Shown here piece by piece: positions 11,719-25,332 of a stretch of DNA of 64,000 nt. The notes under the pieces are model-generated. The model saw only the letters and a program-made list of their open reading frames with translations. It had not been told where the DNA came from and searched no databases. Position 1 is the stretch's first letter; each line of letters starts with the position of its first letter. The position numbers and the translations under genes are program-made. This DNA comes from Leuctra nigra (taxonomy: Eukaryota; Arthropoda; Insecta; Plecoptera; Leuctridae), in assembly GCA_934045905.1 (NCBI GenBank), contig OW203768.1, forward strand, positions 31,773,060 through 31,837,059. Direction: 5' to 3'.

Positions 11719-11879
11719 AGGCAGGGTAGGACCAACTTTCAATTAAGTTAATTATCGGTGGTAAGTTGAATGTTTAGTGAATCCTATTGGCTGTGGAATT
11801 CGCGCCAACTGGATTCATTGGCTATTTGCTCACTAACTATCGATAGTTAGCTAATCCAAAGTTGGTCCTACCCGACCTT
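11719..11879. mobile_element. Short inverted-repeat element
   Basis: A segment of about 160 bp has inverted termini sharing the block GGGTAGGACCAACTTT (left at about 11723; reverse complement at about 11858). The flanking bases of the two arms (AGGCA versus AGGTC) also partly match. The internal region holds a TATCGATA-type palindrome. No target-site duplication was identified. Confidence 0.5.
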
Positions 11880-13718
11880 AGTAACATAGCACTAAATCAT
11901 GTTTTTCATATCCACGAATCTCATCCAGTACAACGCAACTTCACGTCTCAACATTTTATTTCAGAAAGCAGCACGGTTATTGGTTGTTGGAACTCCGCGA
12001 CTGGATTTCTTCTCGACAACAGCCTCCGATGCGCGCGCAGCCTTCACGCGAATGATTAATTAACACCGGCAAATTGCGTGGATGAGCGGATCATGGAACG
12101 AGGGCGAAACTTTTTAATCTGGCTCCAATTAGACCGACGACGAGAGTTGAATACCTTCACATCGAAACACAGTTACATTTGTTGGCTGAAATAACTGATT
12201 TGCACATTAACACGTATCAATAACATAATGGAGCTTTTTCACGCTAGCTGGCTGACAATCAGACGTTGTATGGGAGCTGTCATTTAGCCGTCATCGGGAC
12301 ATTTGTTGTATTGAACGTAGCTGTTACTGTTTTAAATCGCGAAATAATGAATACCTATTAAGATTCTAAAAATCGGTGACAAAATGAAGGGCACAGGAGA
12401 AGAACGCTGGGTCCATTTTGTGAAACAATTAGTTTAAGATGACATTTGCAGTGACTTTTATGATCTTTCAGAATATTCAGTCGATTCTTAGAAAATATTG
12501 CCGCAAAGTCTAGAAAAAAGCACTTAAAATATCGATCTGTATGGAAGATAATACAAGTTTGAACATAAAACTTCGTTCATTTCAGTTTCATCCGAATGTG
12601 ACTTAAAGCGTTCTTTCCCTGTAGCATTTAATGCAATCTTCAGGAAATATGAATACAATGTATTGTATTGTTTACATTCTTACCTATTTCATTGAGAAAT
12701 GCACCAATTGTTTCGCCTGACTGAAAATATCGAATAGTTACTAAAATAACAACAAAATACAATAAACACTTGACACATAGACGTTGCCATTTTAACATTC
12801 AACTGACTTATTTTCTTATCGCAGCGCCTATCTATTAGCAGACATAATGTCGTATCTTTACATCGTCCTATCTTTATAGTGGATTATTATAAAAGGGCTA
12901 CGACTTTGCTCATTGCTTTCCAACTCACGCTAAAATAATGGAACCAAAATAAATGATACAAATCAGTGTAAGTTACAAAAAATAAATTATTACTCCATTG
13001 TATTTTAGCATGTGATTTTGTCCTGAATAATGTTGTCGATGAAGCATAAAAAACTATATAAAGTGTCCAAAAGTGTCGAATGGAGATGCTAGCTCTATAA
13101 ATCAGCAAGATTGTATTGATGGTTTTATTTCAGCGATGTAGATTCTGCTGTCATTTATTGTTGAGAAAGCAAGACTAAAAGTATAAGCTGCCTTTCAAGT
13201 ACTTTTACTCAACTACTCTGAAAGTACTTTTGACAAGTTTCAACAAGTTTAAAGCTGGAATGTATTCTCTTTGATCCGTCGTTTAGTGGTCGCTTTACCT
13301 CTTGTTAATGACTTCATTCTATTAACCTTCCGTTTGTAATTAAATTCTTCGTAAACCGAAAGGTAGATTTCCTGACAGTTGCTAACAGGATTTGACGTTT
13401 CACCCAACATTATTTTCATGTTAGTAGAGACACATAAAACTAATTTTGTAAAACTTAGCTTTAGATTCAGTCCCAATATATTTTACAATTAACATTACAA
13501 TACTTCTCTACTTCATTTAATTCGTACTTATTTTTTGATCCAAAAAGAATAACATTCTTCTATGTTTTTTTACCAAATATAAGCGCGCAGTGTTATTGTT
13601 ATCAAACGGTAACAATAATTAGTAACCCACAGACATGAAAAGTATTTTTCATTTGGTGCAGAATTTTCTTCACGCACGCAGTCCTGCCTGAATGACAGAT
13701 GAATGATGAGAGATGAAT

Positions 13719-13719
<1 letters not shown>

Positions 13720-13756
<37 letters not shown>
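13720..13756. repeat. (GA)n microsatellite
   Basis: Simple GA dinucleotide tract, slightly interrupted near its right end. Confidence 0.95.
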
Positions 13757-13757
<1 letters not shown>

Positions 13758-13824
13758 GCTGCGGGTTGCTTCACGTTCCCCGGCTTTACGAGGATTAGCG
13801 TGGTAGTAGGAGGTTGTGGGTCGC

Positions 13825-13850
13825 GGGGGGGGGGGGGGGGGGGGGGGGGG
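13825..13850. repeat. G26 homopolymer
   Basis: Uninterrupted run of 26 G, the longest G/C homopolymer of the window, about 70 bp after a GA microsatellite. Confidence 0.95.
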
Positions 13851-14958
13851 AGCATTGTGCCCAGCGCAATGACGAGCAAAAATATGAAAAATGATATAAA
13901 CATCAGGAAAAGGATTGGGCCTAAAACAGTCTGAGCCTCACCGTGGTTTAATAAGCTGTGCAGAAGCTCTGGTGATATTGCTCGGCTTCTTCGCTACGTT
14001 GACTCGGTGTAATTCTGTGCATCGCTTTGAGTTTAATGTTGTACTTCTTGATTCCGTCGCATAACGTATATCAAATGCACCAAGTCAATTATTTTGTATG
14101 ACTTGTTTAAGAAGTAGAGATCTTTTGAGGCTGGTTGAACTGTTTTCTGAACCACAAGAGAAGGGGGATAGCATCTACTAGAAGGCTTCATTTCAATGCC
14201 AACTTTTAAGTTCATACCAGTTTTGTGTAGTTTGTAAACGTTGACGACTTAAAAAGTGTAATATCAACAAATGGAACCTACTTGTGTAGATTATCAAAGA
14301 GCCAAAAAGAAGTCGCTTCATATTTTAATTTTCGCTCAATTTGACCGAAATCCTGTTCAAAATATTCTTTAATTTAAATGAAATCTCCATTCGCTTTCTT
14401 TTGAAATCATCGCAATGTTGAGTGTTCTGTTCCTCTTTTACATTGGCAGAATATTAAGTTCAGAAAATCCGATTAAAGAAACACATTATATTATTGTAAC
14501 GTAATTCTTTTCATTTCGTTCCAGGAAACCTCTGGGTTTAAATCACATGAAATATGAGGTTCCTCAACTTGAAATCTTTCAAAGGCTCTTTATATTGTAA
14601 GTCTCATACGACAACAATAGTAATTTCTTTGACATTTCTACTTAATCTTATCATGTAATAAAATCGTGATGCAATGTGAAGTAATGGAGAAATTCTTTGG
14701 CGAATCCAATATGAGCATCGTTCATATATTCAGAGTCAAACTGCAAGTGAAGGTACAGGGGAAGGCGATATTAGTCCATTTGACACAATTCGAAGAAAAA
14801 CTCATATGAAAAGTTAACGTTCACTGCTAATGCATAGACATCCCCAGTTTAAATGTTTATTTAAGAATTTGTATCAATATTTCCTAAAACTGAGAGAATA
14901 TTTTGATATGAAAACCTTCATCTTAATTTCTCAAAAAATGGAATCTAACCCTATACCC

Positions 14959-15394
14959 CAGGCGCGTAGGAACTAATTTCATCATGGGGGGGGGATTGCG
15001 ACACCCGGAAGGGGGGTCTGGGGGGCGAAGCCCCCCAGTTTTAGCCCCGAGGGACTTTTTTTGGAATTTGAACCTGTTAAAAGTGATTCTGGGGCTTTAA
15101 AATGCCCAAACTGAAGCAAAAAACCCTTCAATTGTTGCCCCGTAGGCCATTTTTTCGAATATAAACATTTTAATTTTGATTCTGGGATGCTAAACTGCTC
15201 AAATTACAACAAATAACTCTGTATATTTGTATATTTGCCCCCGCAGGGCGATTCTTTTAGAATTTAAACAATTTTTAAGTGATTTTTGGACAGTTAACTT
15301 AATTTTGTATGGTGAATGGGGGGTCAGCCTGCTCGAGTGGGGGGGGGGGGGTAATCCTCTCCCCATCCCCCCCCCCCCCCTTCCTACGCGCCTG
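14959..15394. mobile_element. hAT-type MITE, family with CAGGCGCGTAGGAA termini (copy 1)
   Basis: A 436-bp element with terminal inverted repeats CAGGCGCGTAGGAA and TTCCTACGCGCCTG and an identical 8-bp target-site duplication CTATACCC (14951-14958 and 15395-15402), diagnostic of hAT transposition. Inside are G and C homopolymers near both ends and three degenerate subrepeats of about 100 bp around GCCCCG(T/C)AGGG (near 15042, 15137 and 15236). No transposase. The second family member is at 44193-45235. Confidence 0.85.
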
Positions 15395-15808
15395 CTATAC
15401 CCTGTGTGTCATATGCCTGTTTATAGTTAAAATGTCTGCTGACGATTTGAAGTAATTTCCATCTAGAAGTAACTTTTCATTGAACTTATATTGAGATATG
15501 TAAATTTCAAGGATGTTGAACCACATTGAACCATATAAATCAAGGTTGGTTTTTAATTATATGGGGCACCTGCATTCCAGAAATAAACTTGTAGAAGATC
15601 AGCGAGAGAGAGAGAGAGAGAGCAATTCAATAAAATACAGTCCACTTAATCGAAATCGTTTGTAACCCAAACAACTACTTGTTTTGTCTTTACAAGGCAA
15701 TTCTACAGCTGCAGAATCTTACACCCGCCTAATTAATAATTATTCCGTCTTCAAGCACGACTGCCTATTCCTAATGAAGTTTCCGCATACTTCAAGCGTC
15801 CTTAACAA

Positions 15809-15829
15809 CCCCCCCCCCCCCCCCCCCCC
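15809..15829. repeat. C21 homopolymer
   Basis: Uninterrupted run of 21 C. Confidence 0.95.
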
Positions 15830-17614
15830 AGCTCTTAAACCTGTTAGTCAAACTAATAGCAATTGTTGTTGTAGTTTGTCTCCCAACTTTCCCGCGTAAA
15901 AACCTCTCAACTCCAGATAGGCCTGGAATTCCACGCCGAAGTTAGCCAACTCCCTGGCCTAGTACATCACTTCGCATATTCATGCTTTACCCATCTCAGA
16001 GTGTTTAAGTGGGACCATGTTACATTAACGCATAATGGCAATTTACCTCTCTCTACACAAGCACCATGTATACTCCCATGACTTATCTATGCCCATTTGC
16101 AAGAGAGCTCGTAAGATATAATGTATATTTAATAATTCCTGAAACTTCCTATGGTCATTGTAATTTAAATCCTAAAGGGTAGATAAGGTTTGATTTGAAA
16201 TCCCAGTTTAAATTACCTCTGCCTCAGTATGCGGCGTAGTTTGTCTTAGGGGACGTATGGTTAATAATTCATGCCATAGGGTAAAGCGAGGCAATGTGGT
16301 CTGATATCAGCCTATATAAAAGACCCATCAAAAGACTATCTGCTTGATGCCTGACTAAGGGATTTGCAAAAAGTTTTATTGAGCTTACTTCTAGTCTATA
16401 AAGATGTTGATAGTGGGGTGGTTTTGAGGCGGGGTGATGACGCGGGTGTATGCGCCCCGGATGTGTTTAAATATTTGATCAGGGGGGTGGGGGGTGGGGG
16501 CAGGTGTGTGAAGGTACGATGAGAGTCGCGACACTGGCGGCAGGCTGGAGAACTAATATGTGAAGATGCTCCTGTGATGAATTAAAGGGGATATGTCGGT
16601 TGACGCCAAGAAAACGTTGTGCTTTTTGGAATAATTTATAGAAGCTGACGGATTTTCTTGGCAACAGAATGCAGAGTTTTCAAGGTTCCAGAAATCAATT
16701 GAGAATCATCTGAAACTAAAAATGTTCAGTTTGGTATTCACTGTTTTTTTATAATCCGTATATAAGCTTTTATTAAAACGCATGTAAAAGCATACCTATT
16801 TACTCTGTAAAAAACTGAATTGATTAAACGCACAGGAAAATGAGTTTCTGAAAGCTGAAGTAGTGCATCGTATTTATGAGACGGTAGGGAACCGAGATTA
16901 AAGACTAATAAATCCCACATAGATTAAAATAAAGCTCAAGTCTCAAGTACATGGATCTATGGAATGTAAATTGGGTCACGCAAGCACATTAGCAAGTACT
17001 TTTACTCTCTCTTGGAAGTTACGCAGTGTCATATCCAATTGTTTTGTCAGCCATGTTCATTTCGCAAAAGATTCTGCACTGTAATACAATTACTTACGAA
17101 GCACTTGGCATGGCTTGTAGAAGTCGTCGATTGGCCGCGAGAATGTTATAATGAAAGTTGTTAGTTACAGGCGAGTGAATGTCAGGGTTTGTTGTTGGCC
17201 TGAACTATTGTTACACGTAGCTCCCGTCTTGTTTTTTAAATCCTCTCTTTGCACATTTGTAATAGTGTATTAAGAAACCATTCATATAATCCAAATAAAT
17301 AGAATACTTCTTTAAAACCATGAAGCCCTGTTCTATTAATTACTAAATGAGTACAGCTTACCAGTTCCGTTTGGGAAACATAACGAAGTTTCTGTGAATC
17401 TTCGAAACCGAAAGTCTTCATCTTTAATAAAAGCTGGGCTCTCATCTACTCTTCAGACCGAATCAATAACATCGACCGTCTGATAACAACGGAAACCGAT
17501 CGCCGAAATTCCACGGTTAAAAATCCTCTGAATTCCATTCGTGACGTCATGGGGTAGGCTTTTAGTCCGTTTCTCATTGGTTTCCCAACATCAACAAGTG
17601 AGAAGGAGCGAGAG

Positions 17615-17616
<2 letters not shown>

Positions 17617-17693
<77 letters not shown>

Positions 17694-17701
17694 CTCTCTC
17701 T
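17617..17701. repeat. (CT)n microsatellite
   Basis: About 85 bp of CT dinucleotides with one interruption (CTCCTC) near the right end. It generates long serine/leucine and arginine/glutamate open frames that are not genes. Confidence 0.97.
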
Positions 17702-17933
17702 GGCGACGGCTAAACCAATAAAATTAGCAATGTTACTCTTGTACTTACATGTGGTCTGTGAGCTTTCCTTTGAGTATGCTTGAACTTGACGAAGGTTTAA
17801 CAGCGAATACCTGGCCATATGTTGGAGTTGAGAGAATACAGGCGAGAAATAGTTTCTTCTTCGTTCGTCGTCGGATGTTTTGACAGCAATGACAGCTTAT
17901 GTCCAATTCATTTGTGTTTCTCGTCAAAGGTAG

Positions 17934-18020
17934 GAGAATGCTTCGAGCGGGATACGAACCAGCATGGTTTAGGACATCTATCTCAGTAGACTCGACAACT
18001 CGGTCATTTTGCTAATGAGC
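17934..18020 (-). repeat. tRNA-like / SINE-head fragment
   Basis: On the minus strand, a B-box-like GGTTCGTATCCCG is preceded, about 45 bases upstream, by ATGACCGAGTTGTC, an imperfect A box. This is the layout of an RNA polymerase III internal promoter in a decayed tRNA or SINE head. The remaining cloverleaf does not fold convincingly by eye, so a functional tRNA is unlikely. Confidence 0.3.
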
Positions 18021-19579
18021 GTTACTACGGGACTTTTGTGATTTGTTTTGTGTCTGTGTAAGTTTTTATAGGCGATGCCCAGGTCACACTGTTAAACCAA
18101 TAATCGATCTGAAATTTTGTACACACACTATAATGTCATAAGAGCGGTTTCGTATACCTATAGTTTTTTTAACTAGATCATGTGATTGGTTGAGAATTAA
18201 AAATTAAACCGTTTGACCGATGGACATATAACTTTGAATTGTCATTGGCACCAACATTTTAGGTGTTTTTAATTTTCAAACAAATCTATCGAGACTTCAA
18301 AATTTATAGATTTTTACGCTTTTTTTGAAATATTTGTCAAATTTATTAATTTCAATTTATCACTGTTCCTTGGCGCCTTCTATCATATTTCCTTCCTCCA
18401 TATCCAAAGTATATAAAAAGTTTCACACACTTCTAAATTAAAATTTTACGAATAATACAGAATTCAATTCGTCAAAACTCCATACAATGAAAAATACGTT
18501 TTCAATTTCACAGGAAAATTTGAAATATGTTTTTCCCATTTAGTACATCTTTCTCGACATAACACTGAACATTATTAACATTCCCATGTTTTACCACACT
18601 GTCATTCGTGCACTGGGCTTCCGTTATCGCATCGCACACTAATCGAGTTATAGCTTATTTCACACCATAAATTATTTCCTACGCATTAGCCAACATGCAT
18701 CCGTATTGTTGTTATTGATAATTAATATGTGGATATAATCCGGTTAGTTTCTATAGAGGCGAGTTGACGTAATCTCTCGGAGCTCGTTTTGTGTTCCATC
18801 CGCGATATTCCCAGAGAATATGACACCCGGGGATTTTCTAAAGTGGTTTTTGTTTAAAAATAATTGCAGTGCCGTTGTCTTTAGCCCGTTTGATATTATC
18901 TCTGTAACGATAGCATGGCTTTGGATGTTAAAAGTTCAGCTAAGTTCCATCTAACTATGTTTAATATATTATGCTTATGAAGGTTTTAGTATAAACAGTG
19001 CGGTGGTTAGTTTCGTTCCCTAGTGCCTTTCGTTAACATGGATGTCGAAAGTTTAAGGCGAAACTTAAAGGCCAAGGCATGTTCAGGATTCAGTTACATG
19101 TTGCAGTGGTGATTATTCATAGCGTAATGTTCATGACGTTAATTAAGACGATTCTTGTTCTTTTTAGGAAGGATTTATAGAAGTGGACATATGTATTGAA
19201 TGGGAATACATATGGGAAATGGGAACAGATATGCGCGTATATATGATTTTGTTGAAATAAAATGGAAATAAAAACCAATTAAGTTTCTCAGAAAGAAGGT
19301 GGTTTTAAGGTTAAATGGCTGTTAGCTCTTTCGTAAGAACTTTCAATTATGCAAACTCAAGCATAATGTTTGCATTTAAGGAGTTTTACACAACGGTTGA
19401 GTATCAAAATGTTTGAAGGCTTAATAGACAATTCTGAATTTTCTAAGTTTTACCTAACGAGACTAGACCTACTCTACCCCACCCCCACCACAAGGAACTT
19501 TACCAAAATAACAACCAAACCTCCATTAAAAATAATTTTACGTGTACCAAAAGAAGACGGGAAGAAAATGTGAACGTAC

Positions 19580-19675
19580 AGGTTCCCTACTAATATGCTA
19601 CGACGTCCTCATTCCCACCTTCCATCCTTACCGTTCTTCTTCATCATCCCCCTAACATCATCATTCATCGGCGCC
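19580..19675 (+). repeat. SINE-like repeat, 3' fragment (copy C)
   Basis: Carries the body and tail of the family described at 26283-26530: GGTTCCCTA, a GACGTCCTCATTCCCACCTTCC segment, then a tail ending ATCATCATTCATC and GGCGCC. The tRNA-like head is not recognisable in this copy. Confidence 0.5.
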
Positions 19676-22600
19676 ATTAGCTAGTGGCAGAACAGTGTTA
19701 CGTGAAACAACATAACTTACCATATCATTATGAGCTTTAAATGTATACAGTACTTAGTCAAGCGGGTTTATATACCAACGTTGTCTTAGACAAACACAGA
19801 TAATAATTCCGAAGTAGAGAACTAGTCCAAATGAAATTAACCAACTTGGCACGAACCGAATCGAACGTAAAGTAAATATCTTGCATCTGAGACGTGTTTG
19901 GCAGTAACTTCGTCTCTCCTCGTCGAAGCAAACTCGTCCACTTCTCCTGATTTCTCAACGAATCGACGTCTTCATCCATCCTCCTACAGGTCCATTCTTC
20001 TTCGATCTGCGCTCCAACAATCATCTGGGGAAGATGCTTCAACCAGAATGAAACGAGCAACCGTCATTCTGTACGAATGCAACTTATCGTCTTCGAGAAT
20101 TCGACGGAGCGTAGATATTTTTTAGAGTGACGTCGATGTTGAAAAGCTACGAGAATATTCATTTGGCGTTTGAAAGAGTGTACTTTTTATTACTTTTCCC
20201 GATAAAAGTCGGTGAGTAACAATCACTCAACATCTTCACATTATTGTGCTACATACTTCAGCAATCAATACAAAATCCACTACTCACAACATGAAGATTT
20301 CATGTAAAACAGGATTAAATATCTATCAACGTGTTTAATCGATATTTTTCCACGACGCAATCTAAAATATCAGGTGATGATTTATCTATAAGAATGGTTC
20401 AATATGATCACAACTATGGGAATCCAATCAAAAATTTCATCACTAAAGACCCAATATGCTGTCAGTATATGGCGTCCAAAAAGTGTTCTATATGAATTAG
20501 TAATTTTAATCAGCAAGGTAACACAAAACACTCAGCAAGAAGTGAATGTTATTTTATGTCGATAATTGATCATAAATCCTTGCCATGAAAATAATTTTCG
20601 GATCACATAGCTCCATTACTTTTGCAATTTTGTAAATTACTATTGGATATTGTAGTAGGTGTATCAAATTTTCTCTACAATCTTGTTGATTGAAAGTGGA
20701 GAAGTAAAAAGCTTCCATCGGCAATAAAACATGACTCGAGTGATTGTTCTCGGGTCGACGAGTCTGAATTGAGATTAGCGGTTTGCGGAATTTGCCCGGG
20801 GTGTAGATGGAGGTAGCCCCGGAGCCGGCGTAACCACCCCCATCAGTCAAACACCAGATGTCTACCCCCCAAGACCGCACACTCCTGAACCCACCCACAA
20901 GTCGCCGAGGTGTCGGGGGCGGCCGGGGTTAGATAATTCAATTTTTATTGTATTACTCGGCTGGTTGTGTGACTTGAAGAAACGATATTTCTTATTGGTT
21001 TCCGGAGAAGTTTGTGTGTGGAGAAAGATTGGAACGCGGTGAAAAGTTTTCTTTAAAACCAAAAATATCTTCTGTGAGGAAGAAGATGAAAGGAAAGATC
21101 TTTGTGTGTTCGCTTCCTATAAAATGCTATGTGCTTTTTATCAAGTCAGGAATATTGACTTCGTCTCGGTTTATAAGTCTACTCAATTTTGGTCCGTTTA
21201 AGGTCATTCGGCCGGGGGACACGACTTCATTTCTACTTCAGCAAGTCTGCTGCCGTCAAATAGATTGTATACAATCTCACTATATCACTTCAAATGGCTT
21301 GAATACAGTTCACTGGTGGAGAAACTAAATGTTTATTTATTGCTTCTGATAAAAACAGATCGAATGCTGCAATTAAATTCCTGTACAGAATATAATTTTA
21401 TTTGAAGTTCAGCGTTTCGTATTAATCGATGTCATATTTAACTATTTGTATTTGTATTGTATATTGATCAGTTGATTTGTACTGCATCATATAGGATTAG
21501 AAATATAATATTTCAGTTCACATTTGAGTACTAATATGATCATGTTAATTTACACACAGATGAGTCCCAATTAGGGTCTTATAGTAGAAAGTCTTATAGT
21601 GTAATGTATGTTCATTTTTGTATAATAAAAATAAATTCAATCAATCAAAACAGTGGTTTTTACCTGAGGTTTTTAACTTTTATATACAACTGTGATATAA
21701 ATGCTCAAAGTTGAAGTAAATGTAGGTCCAGTTTTTCAGTACTCTGCTAAAACAAGTAAAGTAAACGCAGTCATAATTGGAGTGCCATTGTAATACATTG
21801 GTGCAATACGTATAATAAGCAGAGTATTGAAAGACTGGCCCTTAGTACATTCGTGTTAGAGCTGTACAAGACATACTTCTACTATTTTTTACTTGTTACT
21901 TAAAAGTATATTTAAATCTGAAAACAGCATCAGAAAAAATTGTTTTAAAACTAACGAAGCACAAGTGACAAGTTTAATTCACATACTTTTTCTTCATTGT
22001 ATTGTTCATTCATATTTTCGTTATTTATTTCTACGTCATGTAGAATGGGTTATGAACGTTATTCATGTAGCTACGTCATATTCGATTCATCACGTGACTT
22101 CAAAACAAACAGGACATTTAATTCAAAGCGCTGAAAAGGCAATTGTACCGGTCGTTATTGTGCAGTTGTAATAATGAAGTTACCAATACAAACCAAAACA
22201 CTATTACAATCTATGTATAAACAACATGAAAACCGCCAGAGAAATAATATTATCTCAGTTGACTCAACTGTCAACTTGATTACAATCTTAAAGCAGCAAA
22301 TGCAGAAGTGTCAGAGAAACTTGATAAAACACTTTACAATTCATGAACGTTTCAATGACATTTTCTCTTAAAATTTAATTTAAAATCAAGCTCCTAAGAT
22401 CATTTTCCCCAAACGCAAAGGAAATCTCTTCGTTTAATCAAGAGAGACATCCACGCTGGTGGAAACATAACCTCTAATGTCATCTCGGTAAGTTTCGAGT
22501 TGAGTTAATAATACTCCCGCCAGGTTCGCTGCGACTCCATCACGATCTCGGAGTCGATGTCATCGGAGCACGTACACGCGACGAAAGAATTCCAATTAAA

Positions 22601-24954
22601 GTTTCTCTCCTCATCCCCTCTCTTGCTCTCGTTCTCTAATACACGGGCTATGAATTACACAGGTCTCAGTACGTCCTTTTTACACTTAGAAATCAGACGA
22701 AGAACTTTCAAAACCAATTCGAGTTCAGTTTGTTTAAAGCAGCGTAGATACATTTAAAACGTTCCATTTCAAAATCTTCAATTTGTAGTTTTGTTCTTAT
22801 TTTGTTAAAGTGCGCTTTTTTTGAGACAAAGTTAAGAACTGAATGAAACGTATGATGTTGAGAATAAGCATTGAACGAAGAGGTGGATTGAAACTGATGA
22901 TCTGACAATAAAAAAAAGTATAACCGTAGTTCCAAAAGCAGAGAGAAAATGCCATAACTTAGATGGCATAACTCTTATGTGCCACAACCATTAACACAAT
23001 GTTCTGAGGTATATTTGTGATCATGTCCGACTGATTATTTCTTCAAAAGAGGTCTATTTTCAATGAACTATGGATTGAAATGGTTGCCATGAGGCGACGA
23101 AATATAGGGTTGAATATTCGAGAAACTGTGCAATCGTGTGCTAATTGAATCATTTACTTTTGATCAGATAAGAATGCTTTGTAATAATGTATCATTAGAA
23201 CCCAATATAGATTTTTTTGTTTAAATAGATTCAAATAATTTTGGAAACATAAAAGTTTATGTAAAAAATTCATTTCGTAATTCTGCTGTACCCTACTACA
23301 AATGGTGGCAGTTGTAGGATTACTTTTAATTTTCTCAATAACACAAACACAAGTTGTCTTTGCTTCTCGATTATTTCTCTTCTAGTTTAACTTGGACTTA
23401 TCGTCCTGAATAAGCACAGATCTTCTCATACCTCCACATCCTGTTCGCTCGCTCAGCGGAATTCCCCTGGCGGCGCGTATCGTCTAGTCTGATGTCCGCT
23501 GGATGTGTAGTAGGATCATCACACCGAGTTGGTTACTGTAACGAGAGTACTTAGACTCGCTGCACTGCGATGACAAAACACAACCACGCCGACAGCGGAT
23601 AGGAGAAATGCATTTCCCGTGTACCAGACCGCAGATTCGTGTTGCTTTTGCTGTCTTTCAGAGGTTTTGTCTAATCGTATTTGTGATTGTAATGATCGTT
23701 ACAATGGTGGCAGATGTGGGTAAGGATTATGACGTCATGGCTCATTAGTTGATGGCGGGAATTTGCAATCATTTCGTTCCATTTTACTTGAAACTGCTAG
23801 TGGTAATGCATGTACCCTCCGTTCCAAAAAAAGATTTCCGTAATTCATTTTCACTATTGTCCATTATTTATGTCGATTTTGAAGAGAATACCAACGTTGT
23901 TTTATATTTTCCTGATAATTTGTGTCACTTATCAATTATGTGCAGATTATAATGGTTTTTGGATAACGGATCTGAAAATATTTTTTACAATATTTCATAC
24001 TTGTAGGGCTGATGTCTACAAATGTGGAAATTGTAACTATGCAATAAAGAAATATTCATTTAATATTACTAAAATAATTTTATTTCGATACTTCAAAAAT
24101 TTGAGTTTAAAATAAATGAAGCTATTATGAGATTGTATACCAATACAGTAAATAATCGTACGTATACGATTAGCCAAAGAGTTTTAAAATGATTTCTTGA
24201 ACTCGTGCCTTTTAAGCAACGTAGAATTACTTATTTCAGATATTTTTAATTGTATTTATTTTATTTGTAATTATTTGAGTAAAAGAAGGAAAACTACATA
24301 CATTTCATTTGAAAACTTGCCTTTCACATCTCTACATTTTCATTGATAAATATTGTTCATTGGAGTACGACCGAAATCTTCAGAGAACTAAGTGATTCGT
24401 TATTCAGAGTATAACGATGGCCTCGGTACGACCCAATTAAAATAATTCACAAATTTCGTATCCGGATTTCAAAACGTTCTATTTCCAAGTGGATGGTTTG
24501 TAATTGGAGTATTCTTTGCCCCCGTGCGTGAGAACCTCATTAGCAGCAGTGGCTCCATCTCTATCATGTTAATTGAACCTTCTTAAGTGGTCCCACTTAC
24601 GTATGAACACGCATCAATGCGCAGACGCCACGGCAGCAAAGAGTGTACTAATTGTATTGCCTGCAATTCTCATACTTGAGCGCACGAGAAGCACACTTCA
24701 CTTATAATTGGCTTCCTAAGAGCTCAACCTCTCATACTAATTTAATTATATTTTTTGATATTCGTCGTTTTGAATAGAGTTATTTTAGAAAGTAATCAAT
24801 GATGTATTTTTAATACATTTTCAAACAACAAAATGGCGTACGCTAAGAGTAAATGTGTGTAAATGACAGTTAAACAACTATTAAAACTTTTTAGTACCCT
24901 CACTGCGAAAATTCTTGTTGGAATAACATGATGACATCATTACAGGTAAGGTTT
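19676..24954. other. Non-coding interval
   Basis: No gene recognised. A GC-rich block at about 20740-20930 and AT-rich DNA elsewhere. 21480-21655 resembles the 3' end of a non-LTR element (separate entry). At 24480-24760 several TAATTGG/TTAATTGAA-type sites occur in a moderately GC-rich context, possibly regulatory. Confidence 0.5.
21480..21655 (+). mobile_element. Possible 3' end of a non-LTR retrotransposon
   Basis: The block CACACAGATGAGTCCCAATT is followed about 80 bases later by TATAATAAAAATAAATTC and an (AATC)n-like tail. The same layout (CCACAGATGAGCCC, then a T/G-rich stretch, then an AATAAA signal and tail) is seen in the 3' UTR of the reverse-transcriptase element at 6850-7265. No coding sequence remains. 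Confidence 0.35.
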
Positions 24955-24956
24955 TA

Positions 24957-25330
24957 TCCCATAAAAAACACTCCGTGTAAAAATACCAGCCAAGTCTCTT
25001 CAACTAAAAAAAAAATAGAAGAAATCTAAAAATTCAGCACTGAAAAGTAGTGATATCAAAAAAAGGCCAAGTCAAAACTTTTAAAAATTACTTGGCGCAT
25101 CGTGCATATAAATAGTATAGAAGTAGGTCGGTAATCAAATATACTCATCTATACATAAAATATATCTATAATCCCATAGAAAAACGATGCGCCAAGTAAT
25201 TTTTAAAAGTTTTGACTTGGCCTTTTTTTGATATCACTACTTTTCAGTGCTGAATTTTTAGATTTCTTCTATTTTTTTTTTAGTTGAAGAGACTTGGCTG
25301 GTATTTTTACACGGAGTGTTTTTTATGGGA
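24957..25330. mobile_element. Foldback element, TCCCA family (copy 1)
   Basis: A 374-bp element made of two 147-bp inverted arms (24957-25103 and 25184-25330) that look identical base for base, around an 80-bp AT-rich centre. TA dinucleotides flank both ends (24955-24956 and 25331-25332), as for Tc1/mariner-type insertion. Marker blocks in the arms are ACACTCCGTGTAAAAATACC, CAGCACTGAAAAG and CTTGGCGCATCGT. Copy 2 lies at 38238-39363. No coding capacity. Confidence 0.85.
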
Positions 25331-25332
25331 TA

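Larger units (their letters stand above)
11470..14950. other. Non-coding interval
   Basis: No gene recognised. It holds AT-rich low-complexity sequence up to about 11545, a small inverted-repeat element (11719-11879), moderately GC-rich DNA at 11990-12310 with TTAATTAA and CCAATTAGA sites that could be regulatory, a GA microsatellite (13720-13756) and a G26 tract (13825-13850). Confidence 0.5.
15403..19579. other. Non-coding interval
   Basis: No gene recognised. It contains a short GA repeat (15602-15622), a C21 tract (15809-15829), G-rich DNA near 16480-16500, a long CT microsatellite (17617-17701), a tRNA-like fragment (about 17934-18020) and a dispersed repeat segment at about 18090-18240 that is shared in inverse orientation with about 51590-51660. 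Confidence 0.5.
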